From Mycobacterium sp. 1465703.0 (GTDB lineage: Bacteria; Actinomycetota; Actinomycetes; Mycobacteriales; Mycobacteriaceae), in contig NZ_LZKU01000238.1 in NCBI RefSeq assembly GCF_001672975.1, positions 114,022 through 178,021 of the forward strand: a stretch of 64,000 nucleotides of DNA. Reading direction: 5' to 3'. Of this stretch, positions 48,601 through 57,240 are shown piece after piece. A program made the translations under genes and the position numbers. Each line of letters begins with the position of its first letter. The stretch's first letter is position 1. The notes beneath the pieces were generated by a model, which was given only the letters and a program-made list of their open reading frames with translations, made no database searches and was not told where the DNA came from.

Positions 48601-49440
48601 TCACTTCAGCAGCGCGACGATTTTCTCCTCCAAGGCAATCGCTTCGGCCTCGGGGTCGATCGCATCCGTGCCCGGCAGATGCACCTGCGGATCGGCGAAG
48701 TCGCGGTACTTCTTGTCGCCGCCCAGGGTGTAGAGCAGGTATCCGGTCAACAGCGCGCGGACCGAGCGTTGGGTGCGCCGGTGTGGGCCGGCCAGCCCCA
48801 GCACCTTGGTCAGCCGCCGACCCTCCACCAGTCCGCCGGATTCGGCCTTGCCGACGATGCGCAGCGTCGCCGCGTCCCACACCTCGGCGAGCGCCAACGT
48901 GTTGGAGTTCAACGTCCTCGGTTCACCCGGCGCGCTGAAGATCACCCCGGGAACCTTCAGCGTCGCGGCCGGCTGCTGGGCCGGGGGGCTGGTGACGGTG
49001 GGGAAAATCGCTGCCACCGCCGCGGGCTTGGCAGGCATCCCGGCTGCGGCGAACACCGCCGCCGAGCCACCGAAACCGTGCCCGGCCACGCCGAGCTTGG
49101 CGGGATGCACGCTGATCTTGCCGGGGCCCAGCCGCACGCCGGACACGATGTCCAGGGCGGTGCCGAGATCGAAGGCGAAGTTCAGCACCGAGGGGGCCAG
49201 GCTGCGCTGGGTGTCCGGAGCGCCGGCCACGATGCCCCACGACGCCAGATGCTCGAGCAAGTTCGAATACCGGGCGGTACCGGCGAGCCAGTCGTGGCCG
49301 AACGCCACGCCGGGCAGATTCAGCCCTTCCTCCGGGGTGTAGACCACGCCCGGCAGACCGGCGAAGGCCAGGTCACCACGCAAAACCCGATGCGGACCAC
49401 GGCGGCTGAGAGCTGCGACGAGCTTGCGGATGCGGGCCAC
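48601..49440 (-). CDS. Alpha/beta-hydrolase-fold protein with Gly in place of the nucleophile (Rv3438-type)
   Basis: The 279-residue protein has the order of a dienelactone-hydrolase-like fold: VAFGHDWLAGTARYSNLLEHLASWG, then the elbow GVAGHGFGGSAAVFAAAG. The elbow reads GHGFGG where active enzymes have GHSxGG, so the usual Ser nucleophile is absent; a Ser lies two residues further on. It ends in the acidic tail EAEAIALEEKIVALLK. It matches M. tuberculosis Rv3438 by position. It is either non-catalytic or uses a different nucleophile. No signal peptide is seen. Confidence 0.8.
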   Translation of the reverse strand: MARIRKLVAALSRRGPHRVLRGDLAFAGLPGVVYTPEEGLNLPGVAFGHDWLAGTARYSNLLEHLASWGIVAGAPDTQRSLAPSVLNFAFDLGTALDIVSGVRLGPGKISVHPAKLGVAGHGFGGSAAVFAAAGMPAKPAAVAAIFPTVTSPPAQQPAATLKVPGVIFSAPGEPRTLNSNTLALAEVWDAATLRIVGKAESGGLVEGRRLTKVLGLAGPHRRTQRSVRALLTGYLLYTLGGDKKYRDFADPQVHLPGTDAIDPEAEAIALEEKIVALLK

Positions 49441-49511
49441 GCGTTGACGTTAGCGCATCGCGATCGGCCGCCGAGGGAACAGCAACACCGGTCGCCGTGC
49501 GCGGCCGGTTT

Positions 49512-49709
49512 CTAGGCCCTGACCTCGATGACACCCGCCCGCCACAACGCCGCATAGATCTGGTGCAGCGGGACGGACAGCAACTGTGTGGCCATATCCA
49601 TCAGTGGGTTTCCGGAGCCGGCCGACGCTCGCCGGAGCGGCTTGGGCGGCTGGGTGGGTGCCGGCGCCACTGAGGCGGACACCACATCGTCGTAGCGAAC
49701 TGCGGTCAT
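49512..49709 (-). CDS. Small conserved-looking protein of unknown function
   Basis: This 65-residue frame has a near-perfect ribosome site (GAGGAGG) six nt before its ATG, which is why I accept it. The protein has a short N terminus (MTAVRYDDVVSASVAPAP), a Pro-rich linker and a C-terminal amphipathic helix (DMATQLLSVPLHQIYAALW) with a Trp. The helix could bind a membrane or a partner. It is followed by Rv3438-type genes in the same orientation and preceded by the AT-richer gap. Function unknown. Confidence 0.65.
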   Translation of the reverse strand: MTAVRYDDVVSASVAPAPTQPPKPLRRASAGSGNPLMDMATQLLSVPLHQIYAALWRAGVIEVRA

Positions 49710-50215
49710 GATTGCCTCCTCATGGCTCCTGATGGGCGGTCGAAAAAGTTACGCATCTCAATGCGACCCGCTGCACAATTCCCGGTTAACAACCATTAAC
49801 GATTGAATTCATTACTCGGCTCAAACGTGTTTCCAGGTAGCCAGATCATTTGACCGCTGTCCGATGAGAATCTGACTTATAAAGGGATGGCCGGGTCTCG
49901 TAGCTGGTACCGTGCGTAATCGCGCTCGGCGGCTTCGGGCAGCTCAACTTTTTCCGCGGGTTTCGGTTGTTGGCGATCTTTGCTGACGGTTGAAACGTTA
50001 ATGGCCGGAGTCGGGGCCATGAGGAGGTGAACGAAAACGTCACAAATACATCAGGTGAAAACCAATTCCGTCGTTAATGACAATTGAGTGAATCCGACGG
50101 TCAGCGTCGCCCAGGGGTCCTTTAGGTCGGTCAAGACGGGACTTTCCTGCAGATCGGCGGGCCGGCCCAACGCGGAGTGCAGGCTTGGTGGTCCCCCTGC
50201 ACTACCCTGATCAGA
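49710..50215. other. Gene-free, AT-richer interval between a small minus-strand ORF and glmS
   Basis: About 500 bp carry no gene I can support, and GC content is visibly lower than in the rest of the window between about 49740 and 50070. Two TTAAC direct repeats lie 10 bp apart (49786-49790 and 49796-49800), one helical turn. Promoters for the divergent small ORF and for glmS must lie here. No glmS ribozyme-like structure is apparent. A minus-strand frame at 49846-50043 has no ribosome site and poor codon use. Confidence 0.6.
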
Positions 50216-52090
50216 ATGTGTGGAATCGTCGGCTACGTCGGGCAGCAGCCTGCGTGCGAGGTCGTCATGTCCGCGCTGCGCCGGATGGAGTACCGCGGTT
50301 ACGACTCTTCGGGAATCGCGCTGGTGAACGACGATGGCACCTTGACGGTGAGCCGTCGCGCCGGCCGGCTGGCCAACCTGGAACAGGCGGTGGCCCAGAT
50401 GCCGCCCGCGTCCCTGACCGGCACCACCGGCCTCGGCCACACCCGGTGGGCCACCCACGGACGACCCACCGATCGCAACGCCCACCCGCACCGCGACGCC
50501 AGCGGCAAGATCGCCGTGGTCCACAACGGCATCATCGAGAACTACGCCAACCTGCGTCACGAGCTGGAGGCCCAGGGCGTGGAGTTCGCCAGCGACACCG
50601 ACACCGAGGTCGCGGTGCATCTGGTGGCGCAGGCCTACCGGCATGGCGCGACCGCCGGCGATTTTCCCGCCTCGGTGCTCGCGGTGCTGCGCCGGCTGGA
50701 CGGCCACTTCACGCTGCTGTTCACCAACGCCGACGATCCGGGCACCATCGTCGCCGCCCGCCGCTCCACGCCGCTGGTACTCGGTATCGGCGAGGGTGAG
50801 ATGTTCGTCGGCTCGGACGTGGCGGCCTTCATCACCCACACCCGCAACGCCATCGAACTCGGCCAGGACCAAGCCGTGGTGATCACCGCGAACGGCTACC
50901 GGATCACCGACTTCCACGGCAACGAGGACCTGGGACCCGGGGCATACCGCGAATTCCATATCGATTGGGATCTGGCCGCCGCCGAAAAGGGCGGCTACGA
51001 GTACTTCATGCTCAAGGAGATCGCCGAGCAGCCCGCGGCCGTGGCCGACACGCTGCTGGGCCATTTCGTAAACGGCCGGATCGTCCTCGATGAACAGCGA
51101 TTGAGCGATCAGGAACTCCGTGAGGTCGACAAGGTGTTCGTGGTGGCCTGCGGCACCGCATATCACTCCGGGCTGCTGGCGAAGTACGCGATCGAGCACT
51201 GGACGCGGTTGCCGGTAGAGGTCGAGTTGGCCAGCGAATTCCGCTACCGCGACCCGGTTCTGGACCGCAGCACCCTGGTGGTCGCCATCTCGCAGTCCGG
51301 CGAAACCGCGGACACCCTCGAAGCCGTCCGGCACGCCAAGCAGCAGAAGGCCAAGGTCTTGGCGATCTGCAACACCAACGGCTCGCAGATTCCGCGCGAG
51401 TGCGACGCGGTGCTCTACACCCGCGCCGGCCCGGAGATCGGGGTGGCCTCAACCAAGACCTTCCTCGCACAAATCACCGCCAACTATCTGGTCGGGCTGG
51501 CGCTGGCGCAGGCCCGGGGCACCAAGTACCCCGACGAGGTGCACCGCGAGTACCGCGAACTGGAAGCGATGCCGGACCTCGTCGCCCGGGTGATCGCGAC
51601 GATCAAGCCGGTGGCCGCCCTGGCCTATCAATTCGCCCAGTCCCCGACGGTGCTGTTCCTGGGCCGCCACGTCGGATACCCGGTGGCCCTGGAAGGCGCG
51701 CTGAAACTCAAGGAATTGGCCTACATGCACGCCGAGGGATTCGCCGCCGGCGAACTCAAGCACGGCCCCATCGCGCTGATCGAAGACGACCTGCCGGTCA
51801 TCGTTGTGATGCCGTCCCCCAAGGGGTCGGCCATGCTGCACGCCAAGCTGCTGTCCAACATCCGCGAAATCCAGGCGCGCGGCGCGATCACCATCGTGAT
51901 TGCCGAGGAAGGCGACGACACCGTGCGCCCCTTCGCCGACCACTTGATCGAGATTCCCTCTGTGTCAACACTTCTACAGCCGCTGTTGTCGACGATCCCG
52001 CTTCAGGTGTTCGCCGCGTCGGTGGCGCAGGCACGCGGCTACGACGTCGACAAGCCGCGAAACCTGGCCAAGTCCGTCACCGTCGAATAA
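50216..52090 (+). CDS. glmS: Glutamine-fructose-6-phosphate aminotransferase (isomerizing)
   Basis: The ATG at 50216 places Cys at residue 2 (MCGIVGYVG), the N-terminal nucleophile after Met removal, and gives 624 residues, as in M. tuberculosis. The glutaminase half shows YRGYDSSGIAL, HTRWATHGRPTDRNAHPH and NGIIENY. The isomerase half has two SIS domains (ACGTAYHSG and SQSGETADT) and ends DVDKPRNLAKSVTVE. It makes glucosamine-6-phosphate from fructose-6-phosphate and glutamine, the first step of UDP-GlcNAc synthesis. Confidence 0.97.
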   Translation: MCGIVGYVGQQPACEVVMSALRRMEYRGYDSSGIALVNDDGTLTVSRRAGRLANLEQAVAQMPPASLTGTTGLGHTRWATHGRPTDRNAHPHRDASGKIAVVHNGIIENYANLRHELEAQGVEFASDTDTEVAVHLVAQAYRHGATAGDFPASVLAVLRRLDGHFTLLFTNADDPGTIVAARRSTPLVLGIGEGEMFVGSDVAAFITHTRNAIELGQDQAVVITANGYRITDFHGNEDLGPGAYREFHIDWDLAAAEKGGYEYFMLKEIAEQPAAVADTLLGHFVNGRIVLDEQRLSDQELREVDKVFVVACGTAYHSGLLAKYAIEHWTRLPVEVELASEFRYRDPVLDRSTLVVAISQSGETADTLEAVRHAKQQKAKVLAICNTNGSQIPRECDAVLYTRAGPEIGVASTKTFLAQITANYLVGLALAQARGTKYPDEVHREYRELEAMPDLVARVIATIKPVAALAYQFAQSPTVLFLGRHVGYPVALEGALKLKELAYMHAEGFAAGELKHGPIALIEDDLPVIVVMPSPKGSAMLHAKLLSNIREIQARGAITIVIAEEGDDTVRPFADHLIEIPSVSTLLQPLLSTIPLQVFAASVAQARGYDVDKPRNLAKSVTVE

Positions 52091-52209
52091 GCGGTAATAG
52101 TCCAGGCCGCTTCGCCCGTATCACCGGCGGACACGTTGCCGATCCATTACATTGCCCTGGGAACGTATTTGCGGCAGTGGGGTTCGGCTACGTCCGTACG
52201 GGAGGAAGT

Positions 52210-53118
52210 ATGCGATCGGCCGGCAAGAAGTACGGCATCGTAAGCCTTGTCGTTCTCATCCTCGCGGCATACGTGGTGGCCGTCGGCATGTATGCGCAAA
52301 GTGGTAGCGGCCGGCATCTGGATGTGGCGGCAGCGACTGCCGACGGCGACAAGCCGTCGGCGACCATCAACGTGGAAGACATCCAGTCCAACAACAGCGT
52401 GCTCGCCGTCAATCTGGCGTTCAATCCCGGATCGGCGTTGCTGGATCCGAAAACCCACCATCTCAAGGACGATCTCAGCCTGCGGGTCAGGTCGTCGGCG
52501 ATGCCCGCCCGGCACACCTGGACCAAGGGCATGCTGCCCGGCCTGATGGCGGTTCCGCTGACCATCGCCGGCCAGATCGAGCGGTGGCCGTTCGATCAAT
52601 ACCGCTCGGGGCCGATCGAAGTCGAAATCTTCTACGGCCCTGACACCGACCGAACACCCGACCATGTGCCGGTCACCTTTGTCGACCATCTTTCGGGGTG
52701 GCGGCTGTCCGCCACCAGAGCCCAGCCCGACGGTCCCTACCGACTGAACGTGCGGCGCTCGCTCAGCACCGCGGCGTTCGCCATCGTCATCCTCGGCGTT
52801 CTCGTCACGATCGCCAGCTTGGCGCTGTTCGTCGCGGTCCAGACGGCCCGCGATCGGCGGCCGTTTCAGCCGCCGATGACCACTTGGTACGCGGCCATGC
52901 TGTTCGCGGTGGTGCCGTTGCGCAACGCGCTACCCGGCTCGCCACCTTTCGGCAGCTGGGTCGACATCACCGTCGTCATCTGGGTCCTGGTCGCGCTAGC
53001 CGTCTCGATGATCCTGTACATCAGTACCTGGTGGCGACATCTGAAACCCATGACCGTTGCCCCGCCGGCGGCTCCGGCCCCCGCCCCGGCGGACCTGGCC
53101 CCCGCACCGTCCAAGTAG
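52210..53118 (+). CDS. DUF4436-type membrane protein (Rv3435c position)
   Basis: The ATG at 52210 follows GGAGGAAGT directly, fixing the start; the open frame upstream overlaps glmS. The 302-residue protein has an N-terminal transmembrane helix (GIVSLVVLILAAYVVAVGMYA), an extracytoplasmic domain of about 190 residues with IERWPFDQYRSGPIEVEIFY, three C-terminal helices (about 195-285) and a Pro/Ala tail. The pattern matches DUF4436 membrane proteins of unknown function and the place of Rv3435c. No enzymatic motif is seen. Confidence 0.82.
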   Translation: MRSAGKKYGIVSLVVLILAAYVVAVGMYAQSGSGRHLDVAAATADGDKPSATINVEDIQSNNSVLAVNLAFNPGSALLDPKTHHLKDDLSLRVRSSAMPARHTWTKGMLPGLMAVPLTIAGQIERWPFDQYRSGPIEVEIFYGPDTDRTPDHVPVTFVDHLSGWRLSATRAQPDGPYRLNVRRSLSTAAFAIVILGVLVTIASLALFVAVQTARDRRPFQPPMTTWYAAMLFAVVPLRNALPGSPPFGSWVDITVVIWVLVALAVSMILYISTWWRHLKPMTVAPPAAPAPAPADLAPAPSK

Positions 53119-53187
53119 CCGGGCCGCCGCGGCGTATTCGCCGCCGAAGTCGTCCAGTGTCACGCATGGCATGCGAAGGTTGATGTT

Positions 53188-53898
53188 GTGGCGCATCCAT
53201 CGGTTCGCAGTCGAGTGCACAGCATGTCGCTGGCGGTTTGGCACTACGTCACCGGTGCGCCGCTAACCTACGGCTGGTTGCTGGTGCTGATGATCACCAC
53301 GATCATCCAGACTCACCTGACCGGCCGCGAGTTGCACTCGGTGCTGCTGCACCGCTCCACCAACATTCACGGCCTGGGCAGCGATCCGCTCGCCGTACTG
53401 TTTTCCAGCCTGCTGTGGATCGACGGCAAGAACTTCGAGCCCTACCTACTGCTGTTCACCCTGTTTCTCGCGCCGGCCGAACACTGGCTCGGCCAGCTGC
53501 GCTGGCTCACTGTGGGATTGAGCTCGCATATCCTGGCCACCTACATCAGCGAAGGCATCCTCTATTTCGCGATCGAGGAACACGATGCGCCGCAACGGCT
53601 GGTGCACGCGCGCGACATCGGGGTCAGCTATTTCATGGTCGGCGTGATGGCCGTGCTGACCTACCACATCGCCCGGCCCTGGTGCTGGGGCTATCTCGGA
53701 GTGTTGTTCGTCATCTTCGGCTTCCCGCTGCTGACCATGGGCAGCGAACTGAACTTCACCGCGATCGGGCACTTCACCTCCATCCTCATCGGCTTGTGCT
53801 TCTATCCGATGACTCGCAGGCGCTCCCAAGGCAGCCGGCAGTTGAGTCCGGCGCGCCTCAGAACGGCTCTGCGGCGAACCGATTCGCGCGAGGGCTAG
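53188..53898 (+). CDS. Multi-pass membrane protein, rhomboid-like fold (Rv3434c position)
   Basis: The 236-residue protein starts at a GTG with GAAGG seven nt upstream. About six hydrophobic segments are visible (YGWLLVLMITTIIQTHLTG, DPLAVLFSSLLWI, LLLFTLFLAPAEHWLG and others). The layout, including the AEHWLG stretch and a late FTAIGHFTSILIGL segment with a His, recalls rhomboid-like proteins. A GxSG nucleophile motif is not evident, so protease activity should not be assumed. It lies 3 nt before the S9 peptidase gene, suggesting a shared transcript. Confidence 0.78.
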   Translation: MAHPSVRSRVHSMSLAVWHYVTGAPLTYGWLLVLMITTIIQTHLTGRELHSVLLHRSTNIHGLGSDPLAVLFSSLLWIDGKNFEPYLLLFTLFLAPAEHWLGQLRWLTVGLSSHILATYISEGILYFAIEEHDAPQRLVHARDIGVSYFMVGVMAVLTYHIARPWCWGYLGVLFVIFGFPLLTMGSELNFTAIGHFTSILIGLCFYPMTRRRSQGSRQLSPARLRTALRRTDSREG

Positions 53899-53901
53899 GC
53901 G

Positions 53902-55758
53902 ATGGTGCAGCAGGTCCGCGCGTTCTACGGCGCCTCGCTGTCACCCGACGCGACCGCGTTCGCTCACCTCGTCGACGACGGCGGCTATCCGCATGGGGTG
54001 CAGCGCTTCCTGCACGGTCGCCGGTTCAGCTCGCCGCGCAACGTCGAACTTCCGGTCGAGGGCCCGGTCTCGCGTGTCATCCACTCCGCCGACGGTCACT
54101 GGCTGGCCTGCGAGGTGGCCCCGGAGGGTGGCACCCGCAAGCAGATCTGGGTCGTCACCACCGATCCCGATGACCGGCTGGCGTGGCGTGCCGACCGCGA
54201 GGAAGAGGGGACCGCCGAGTTGATCGGGTGGGACGGCACCCTGATCACGGCTATCTTGACGGGCGAGGACGGAGTCGGGCGGTCCTGTCTGATCGATCCG
54301 GCCGACGGCGATTGCACCGTGCTGGACCGCCGATCCGGCGCCCGGCTCGTCGACGCGTGGGCCGGGGCGTCGCTGATTCGGGTTGGGCCGCGCGGCTACC
54401 GCGAGATGGTGATGTTGCACGGGGATACCGAAATTGCACTTCTGCCTTACGATCCCGGCTCGGTGACAGCCTACGGAGCGATCCTCGACGATCACCATCC
54501 GCGCCGCCTTCGCTACGGCCCGACCGGCGAGTTGAGCAGGCTCTACAACCCGGGCGTGGGCGCCGATGGATACTTCCGGGCGCTGGTCATCAGCGACAAC
54601 GGTGGTGAGCACGCCCGGCTGCTGGAGGTGATCGCCACGCTGGACGGCGTGAGCTACTTCGTGGTGGCAGAGCGTCCCGACTGTGATCTCGACGAGTTCG
54701 CCGTAAGCCATGACATGTCCACCGTGGCCTTGTTGTGGAACTTGCAGGGCCGCAGCGAGTTACAGATCCTCGATCACACCGACTACACGCTGCACGAGCC
54801 GATCCCGCTGCCCGGCGACGTCGCCGGTGAGCTGTCGATCAGTGCGGGTGGATCGATGGTGGCGCTGACCGTGCAGGGGCCGGCGATGCCGCGGACCGTC
54901 GAACTGGTCGACACCCGCACGCGGGAATGGCAACTCGTCGACCATGAAACCGGTCGCGGCCCGCTGGCCCAGGGCTTTTCCGCTCGGCCGACGCTTGAGA
55001 CGATCACCGCGCGCGACGGCCTGAAGCTGCCGAGCTGGCTGTACCGGTCGGCCGTAAGTAGCTCCGGCGCAGGCGCTTTGGTGTATCTGCATGGCGGCCC
55101 GGAAGGTCAGGCGAGGCCCGACTACAGCCAAATCTTCCCGGAGGTGCTCAACGTCGGGATCAGCGTGCTGGCTCCGAACGTGCGCGGCTCCGGCGGGTTG
55201 GGCCGCACCTTCGTGCACGCCGACAATAAGGAGAAGCGGTTCGCGGCCATCGATGATGTCGCCGACTGCGTGCGCTTCCTGGTGGACAACGAGGTGGCTG
55301 AGCCCGGCCGAATCGCCTGCGCGGGCTGGTCGTACGGCGGCTACCTGACGATGGCGGCCATGACGTTTCATCCGGAGTTGTTCGCCGCGGGCGTCACGAT
55401 CTGCGGGATGAGCGACCTCGCCACCTTCTACCGCAACACCGAGCCCTGGATCGCCGATGCCGCCTATCCCGAGTACGGCCACCCGGTCTACGACCGCGAG
55501 CTCCTCGAGCGGCTGTCGCCGCTGCGCCGGGTCGACGCCTTGACCGCCCCGTTGCTCGTGGTGCACGGCGCCAATGACACCAACGTCCCGGTCAGCGAAT
55601 CCGAGCAGATCGTCGAGGCGCTGCAGCGGGCGGGTCGCGACGTGCGGTATCTGCTGTTCGCCGACGACGGCCACGAGATCGTCAAGCGGGAAAACCACGC
55701 GGCACTGGCCGCGGCGATGACCGAATGGCTGACCGCGGCGTTCGCCCGCCGCGCCTAG
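53902..55758 (+). CDS. S9-family prolyl oligopeptidase/acylaminoacyl peptidase
   Basis: This 618-residue cytoplasmic-looking enzyme has an N-terminal beta-propeller (about 1-370) and a C-terminal hydrolase domain with the complete triad: S477 in GWSYGGYLTM, D559 in GANDTNVPVS and H591 in DDGHEIVKRENH. S9 enzymes cleave short peptides, often after Pro or at acylated N termini. Its stop overlaps the frame leading into nnr but precedes the nnr start. I do not recall an S9 gene between Rv3434c and Rv3433c in M. tuberculosis, so it was gained here or lost there. Confidence 0.88.
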   Translation: MVQQVRAFYGASLSPDATAFAHLVDDGGYPHGVQRFLHGRRFSSPRNVELPVEGPVSRVIHSADGHWLACEVAPEGGTRKQIWVVTTDPDDRLAWRADREEEGTAELIGWDGTLITAILTGEDGVGRSCLIDPADGDCTVLDRRSGARLVDAWAGASLIRVGPRGYREMVMLHGDTEIALLPYDPGSVTAYGAILDDHHPRRLRYGPTGELSRLYNPGVGADGYFRALVISDNGGEHARLLEVIATLDGVSYFVVAERPDCDLDEFAVSHDMSTVALLWNLQGRSELQILDHTDYTLHEPIPLPGDVAGELSISAGGSMVALTVQGPAMPRTVELVDTRTREWQLVDHETGRGPLAQGFSARPTLETITARDGLKLPSWLYRSAVSSSGAGALVYLHGGPEGQARPDYSQIFPEVLNVGISVLAPNVRGSGGLGRTFVHADNKEKRFAAIDDVADCVRFLVDNEVAEPGRIACAGWSYGGYLTMAAMTFHPELFAAGVTICGMSDLATFYRNTEPWIADAAYPEYGHPVYDRELLERLSPLRRVDALTAPLLVVHGANDTNVPVSESEQIVEALQRAGRDVRYLLFADDGHEIVKRENHAALAAAMTEWLTAAFARRA

Positions 55759-55799
55759 GGTGCGCGATTGCGGGCCCTGACATGGAATGCTTGCGGGTG

Positions 55800-57221
55800 A
55801 TGCGCCACTACTACTCCGTAGACGCGATCCGACAGGCCGAGGCGCCGCTGCTGGCCAGCCTGCCCGACGGTGCGTTGATGCGACGCGCGGCCTTCGGGCT
55901 GGCCACCGAGATCATCGGCGAGTTGGCGGCCCGTACCGGCGGGGTTGCCGGCCGGCGAGTGTGCGCGGTGGTCGGCTCGGGAGACAACGGCGGTGACGCC
56001 CTGTGGGCGGCCACCTTCCTGCGCCGTCGCGGCGCGGCCGCCGACGCGATCCTGCTCAACCCCGAGCGCACCCACCGCAAGGGGCTGGCGGCGTTCCGGC
56101 AGGCGGGCGGTCGCATTGTCGAAAGTGTTTCGCCGACAACCGATCTCGTCATCGACGGGGTGGTGGGCATTTCCGGCTCGGGTGCGCTGCGGCCCGCCGC
56201 GGCCGAGGTGTTCGGCGCGGTCGACGACGCGCGGATCCCGGTGGTCGCCGTCGACATCCCCAGCGGCATCGACGCGGCCACCGGGGCGATCACCGGCCCC
56301 GCGGTGCGCGCCGTGCTGACCGTCACCTTCGGCGGGCTCAAACCCGTGCATGCGCTCGCCGACTGTGGGCGGGTGAAGTTGATCGACATCGGCCTGGATC
56401 TGCCGAACACCGACCTGCTGGGTTTCGAGGCCCCCGACGTGGTCGCACGCTGGCCGGTACCCGGGCCGCACGACGACAAGTACACCCAGGGCGTCACCGG
56501 TGTGATGGCCGGCTCGTCGACCTATCCGGGTGCGGCCGTGCTGTGCACCGGTGCTGCCGTCGCGGCCACCTCCGGCATGGTGCGCTATGCCGGCAGCGCG
56601 CACCGCGAGGTGCTCGCACAGTGGCCGGAGGTGATCGCTTCGCCGACGCCCGCGTCGGCCGGGCGGGTACAGTCCTGGGTTGTCGGACCGGGATTGGGCA
56701 CCGATGACACCGGGGCCGCGGCATTGTGGTTCGCGCTGGAGACCGACCTGCCGGTGATCGTGGACGCCGACGGGCTGACCATCCTGGCTGCCCATCCCGA
56801 GCTGGTGGCCAACCGGAACGCGCCGACGGTGCTGACGCCGCACGCCGGCGAATTCGCCCGTTTGGCGGGTAGCCCGCCCGGGGATGATCGAGTGGGTGCG
56901 TGCCGCAAGCTGGCTGACACTTTCGGCGCCACGGTGTTGCTCAAAGGGAACGTCACGGTCGTCGCCGATCCGGGTGGCCCGGTGTACCTCAGCCCGGCCG
57001 GGCAGTCCTGGGCGGCCACCGCGGGCTCCGGTGACGTGTTGTCCGGCATGATCGGCGCGCTGCTGGCGGCGGGCCTGCCGCCGGCCGAGGCGGCCGCGGC
57101 CGCGGCCTTCGTGCACGCGCGCGCCGCGGCACTGTCGGCCGCCGACCCGGGCCCTGGCGACGCGCCTACGTCCTCGTCACGGATGGTGCCGCACATCCGA
57201 GCCGCCCTGGCCGCCCTGTAG
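55800..57221 (+). CDS. nnr: Bifunctional NAD(P)HX epimerase/ADP-dependent NAD(P)HX dehydratase
   Basis: The ATG at 55800 gives 473 residues, the recalled length of Rv3433c. The N-terminal epimerase domain (YjeF_N, about 1-215) has VGSGDNGGDALWAA, and the C-terminal ribokinase-like dehydratase domain has VVGPGLGTD, TPHAGEFARLAG and the catalytic ATAGSGDVLSGMIG. The two halves repair hydrated NADH/NADPH: one interconverts R and S forms, the other removes water using ADP. An in-frame ATG at 55782 is possible, but homologues begin MRHYYSVD, which starts at 55800. Confidence 0.95.
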   Translation: MRHYYSVDAIRQAEAPLLASLPDGALMRRAAFGLATEIIGELAARTGGVAGRRVCAVVGSGDNGGDALWAATFLRRRGAAADAILLNPERTHRKGLAAFRQAGGRIVESVSPTTDLVIDGVVGISGSGALRPAAAEVFGAVDDARIPVVAVDIPSGIDAATGAITGPAVRAVLTVTFGGLKPVHALADCGRVKLIDIGLDLPNTDLLGFEAPDVVARWPVPGPHDDKYTQGVTGVMAGSSTYPGAAVLCTGAAVAATSGMVRYAGSAHREVLAQWPEVIASPTPASAGRVQSWVVGPGLGTDDTGAAALWFALETDLPVIVDADGLTILAAHPELVANRNAPTVLTPHAGEFARLAGSPPGDDRVGACRKLADTFGATVLLKGNVTVVADPGGPVYLSPAGQSWAATAGSGDVLSGMIGALLAAGLPPAEAAAAAAFVHARAAALSAADPGPGDAPTSSSRMVPHIRAALAAL

Positions 57222-57240
57222 TCCGCAGAAAGGAAGCCCA

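Noticed and set aside
49846..50043. A 65-codon minus-strand frame in the gap before glmS
   Set aside because: Its GTG has no ribosome site and the codon pattern does not match the rest of the window. The gap looks regulatory.
50100..50215. A glmS ribozyme/riboswitch upstream of glmS
   Set aside because: No glmS ribozyme-like core is visible, and such elements are typical of Firmicutes rather than mycobacteria.
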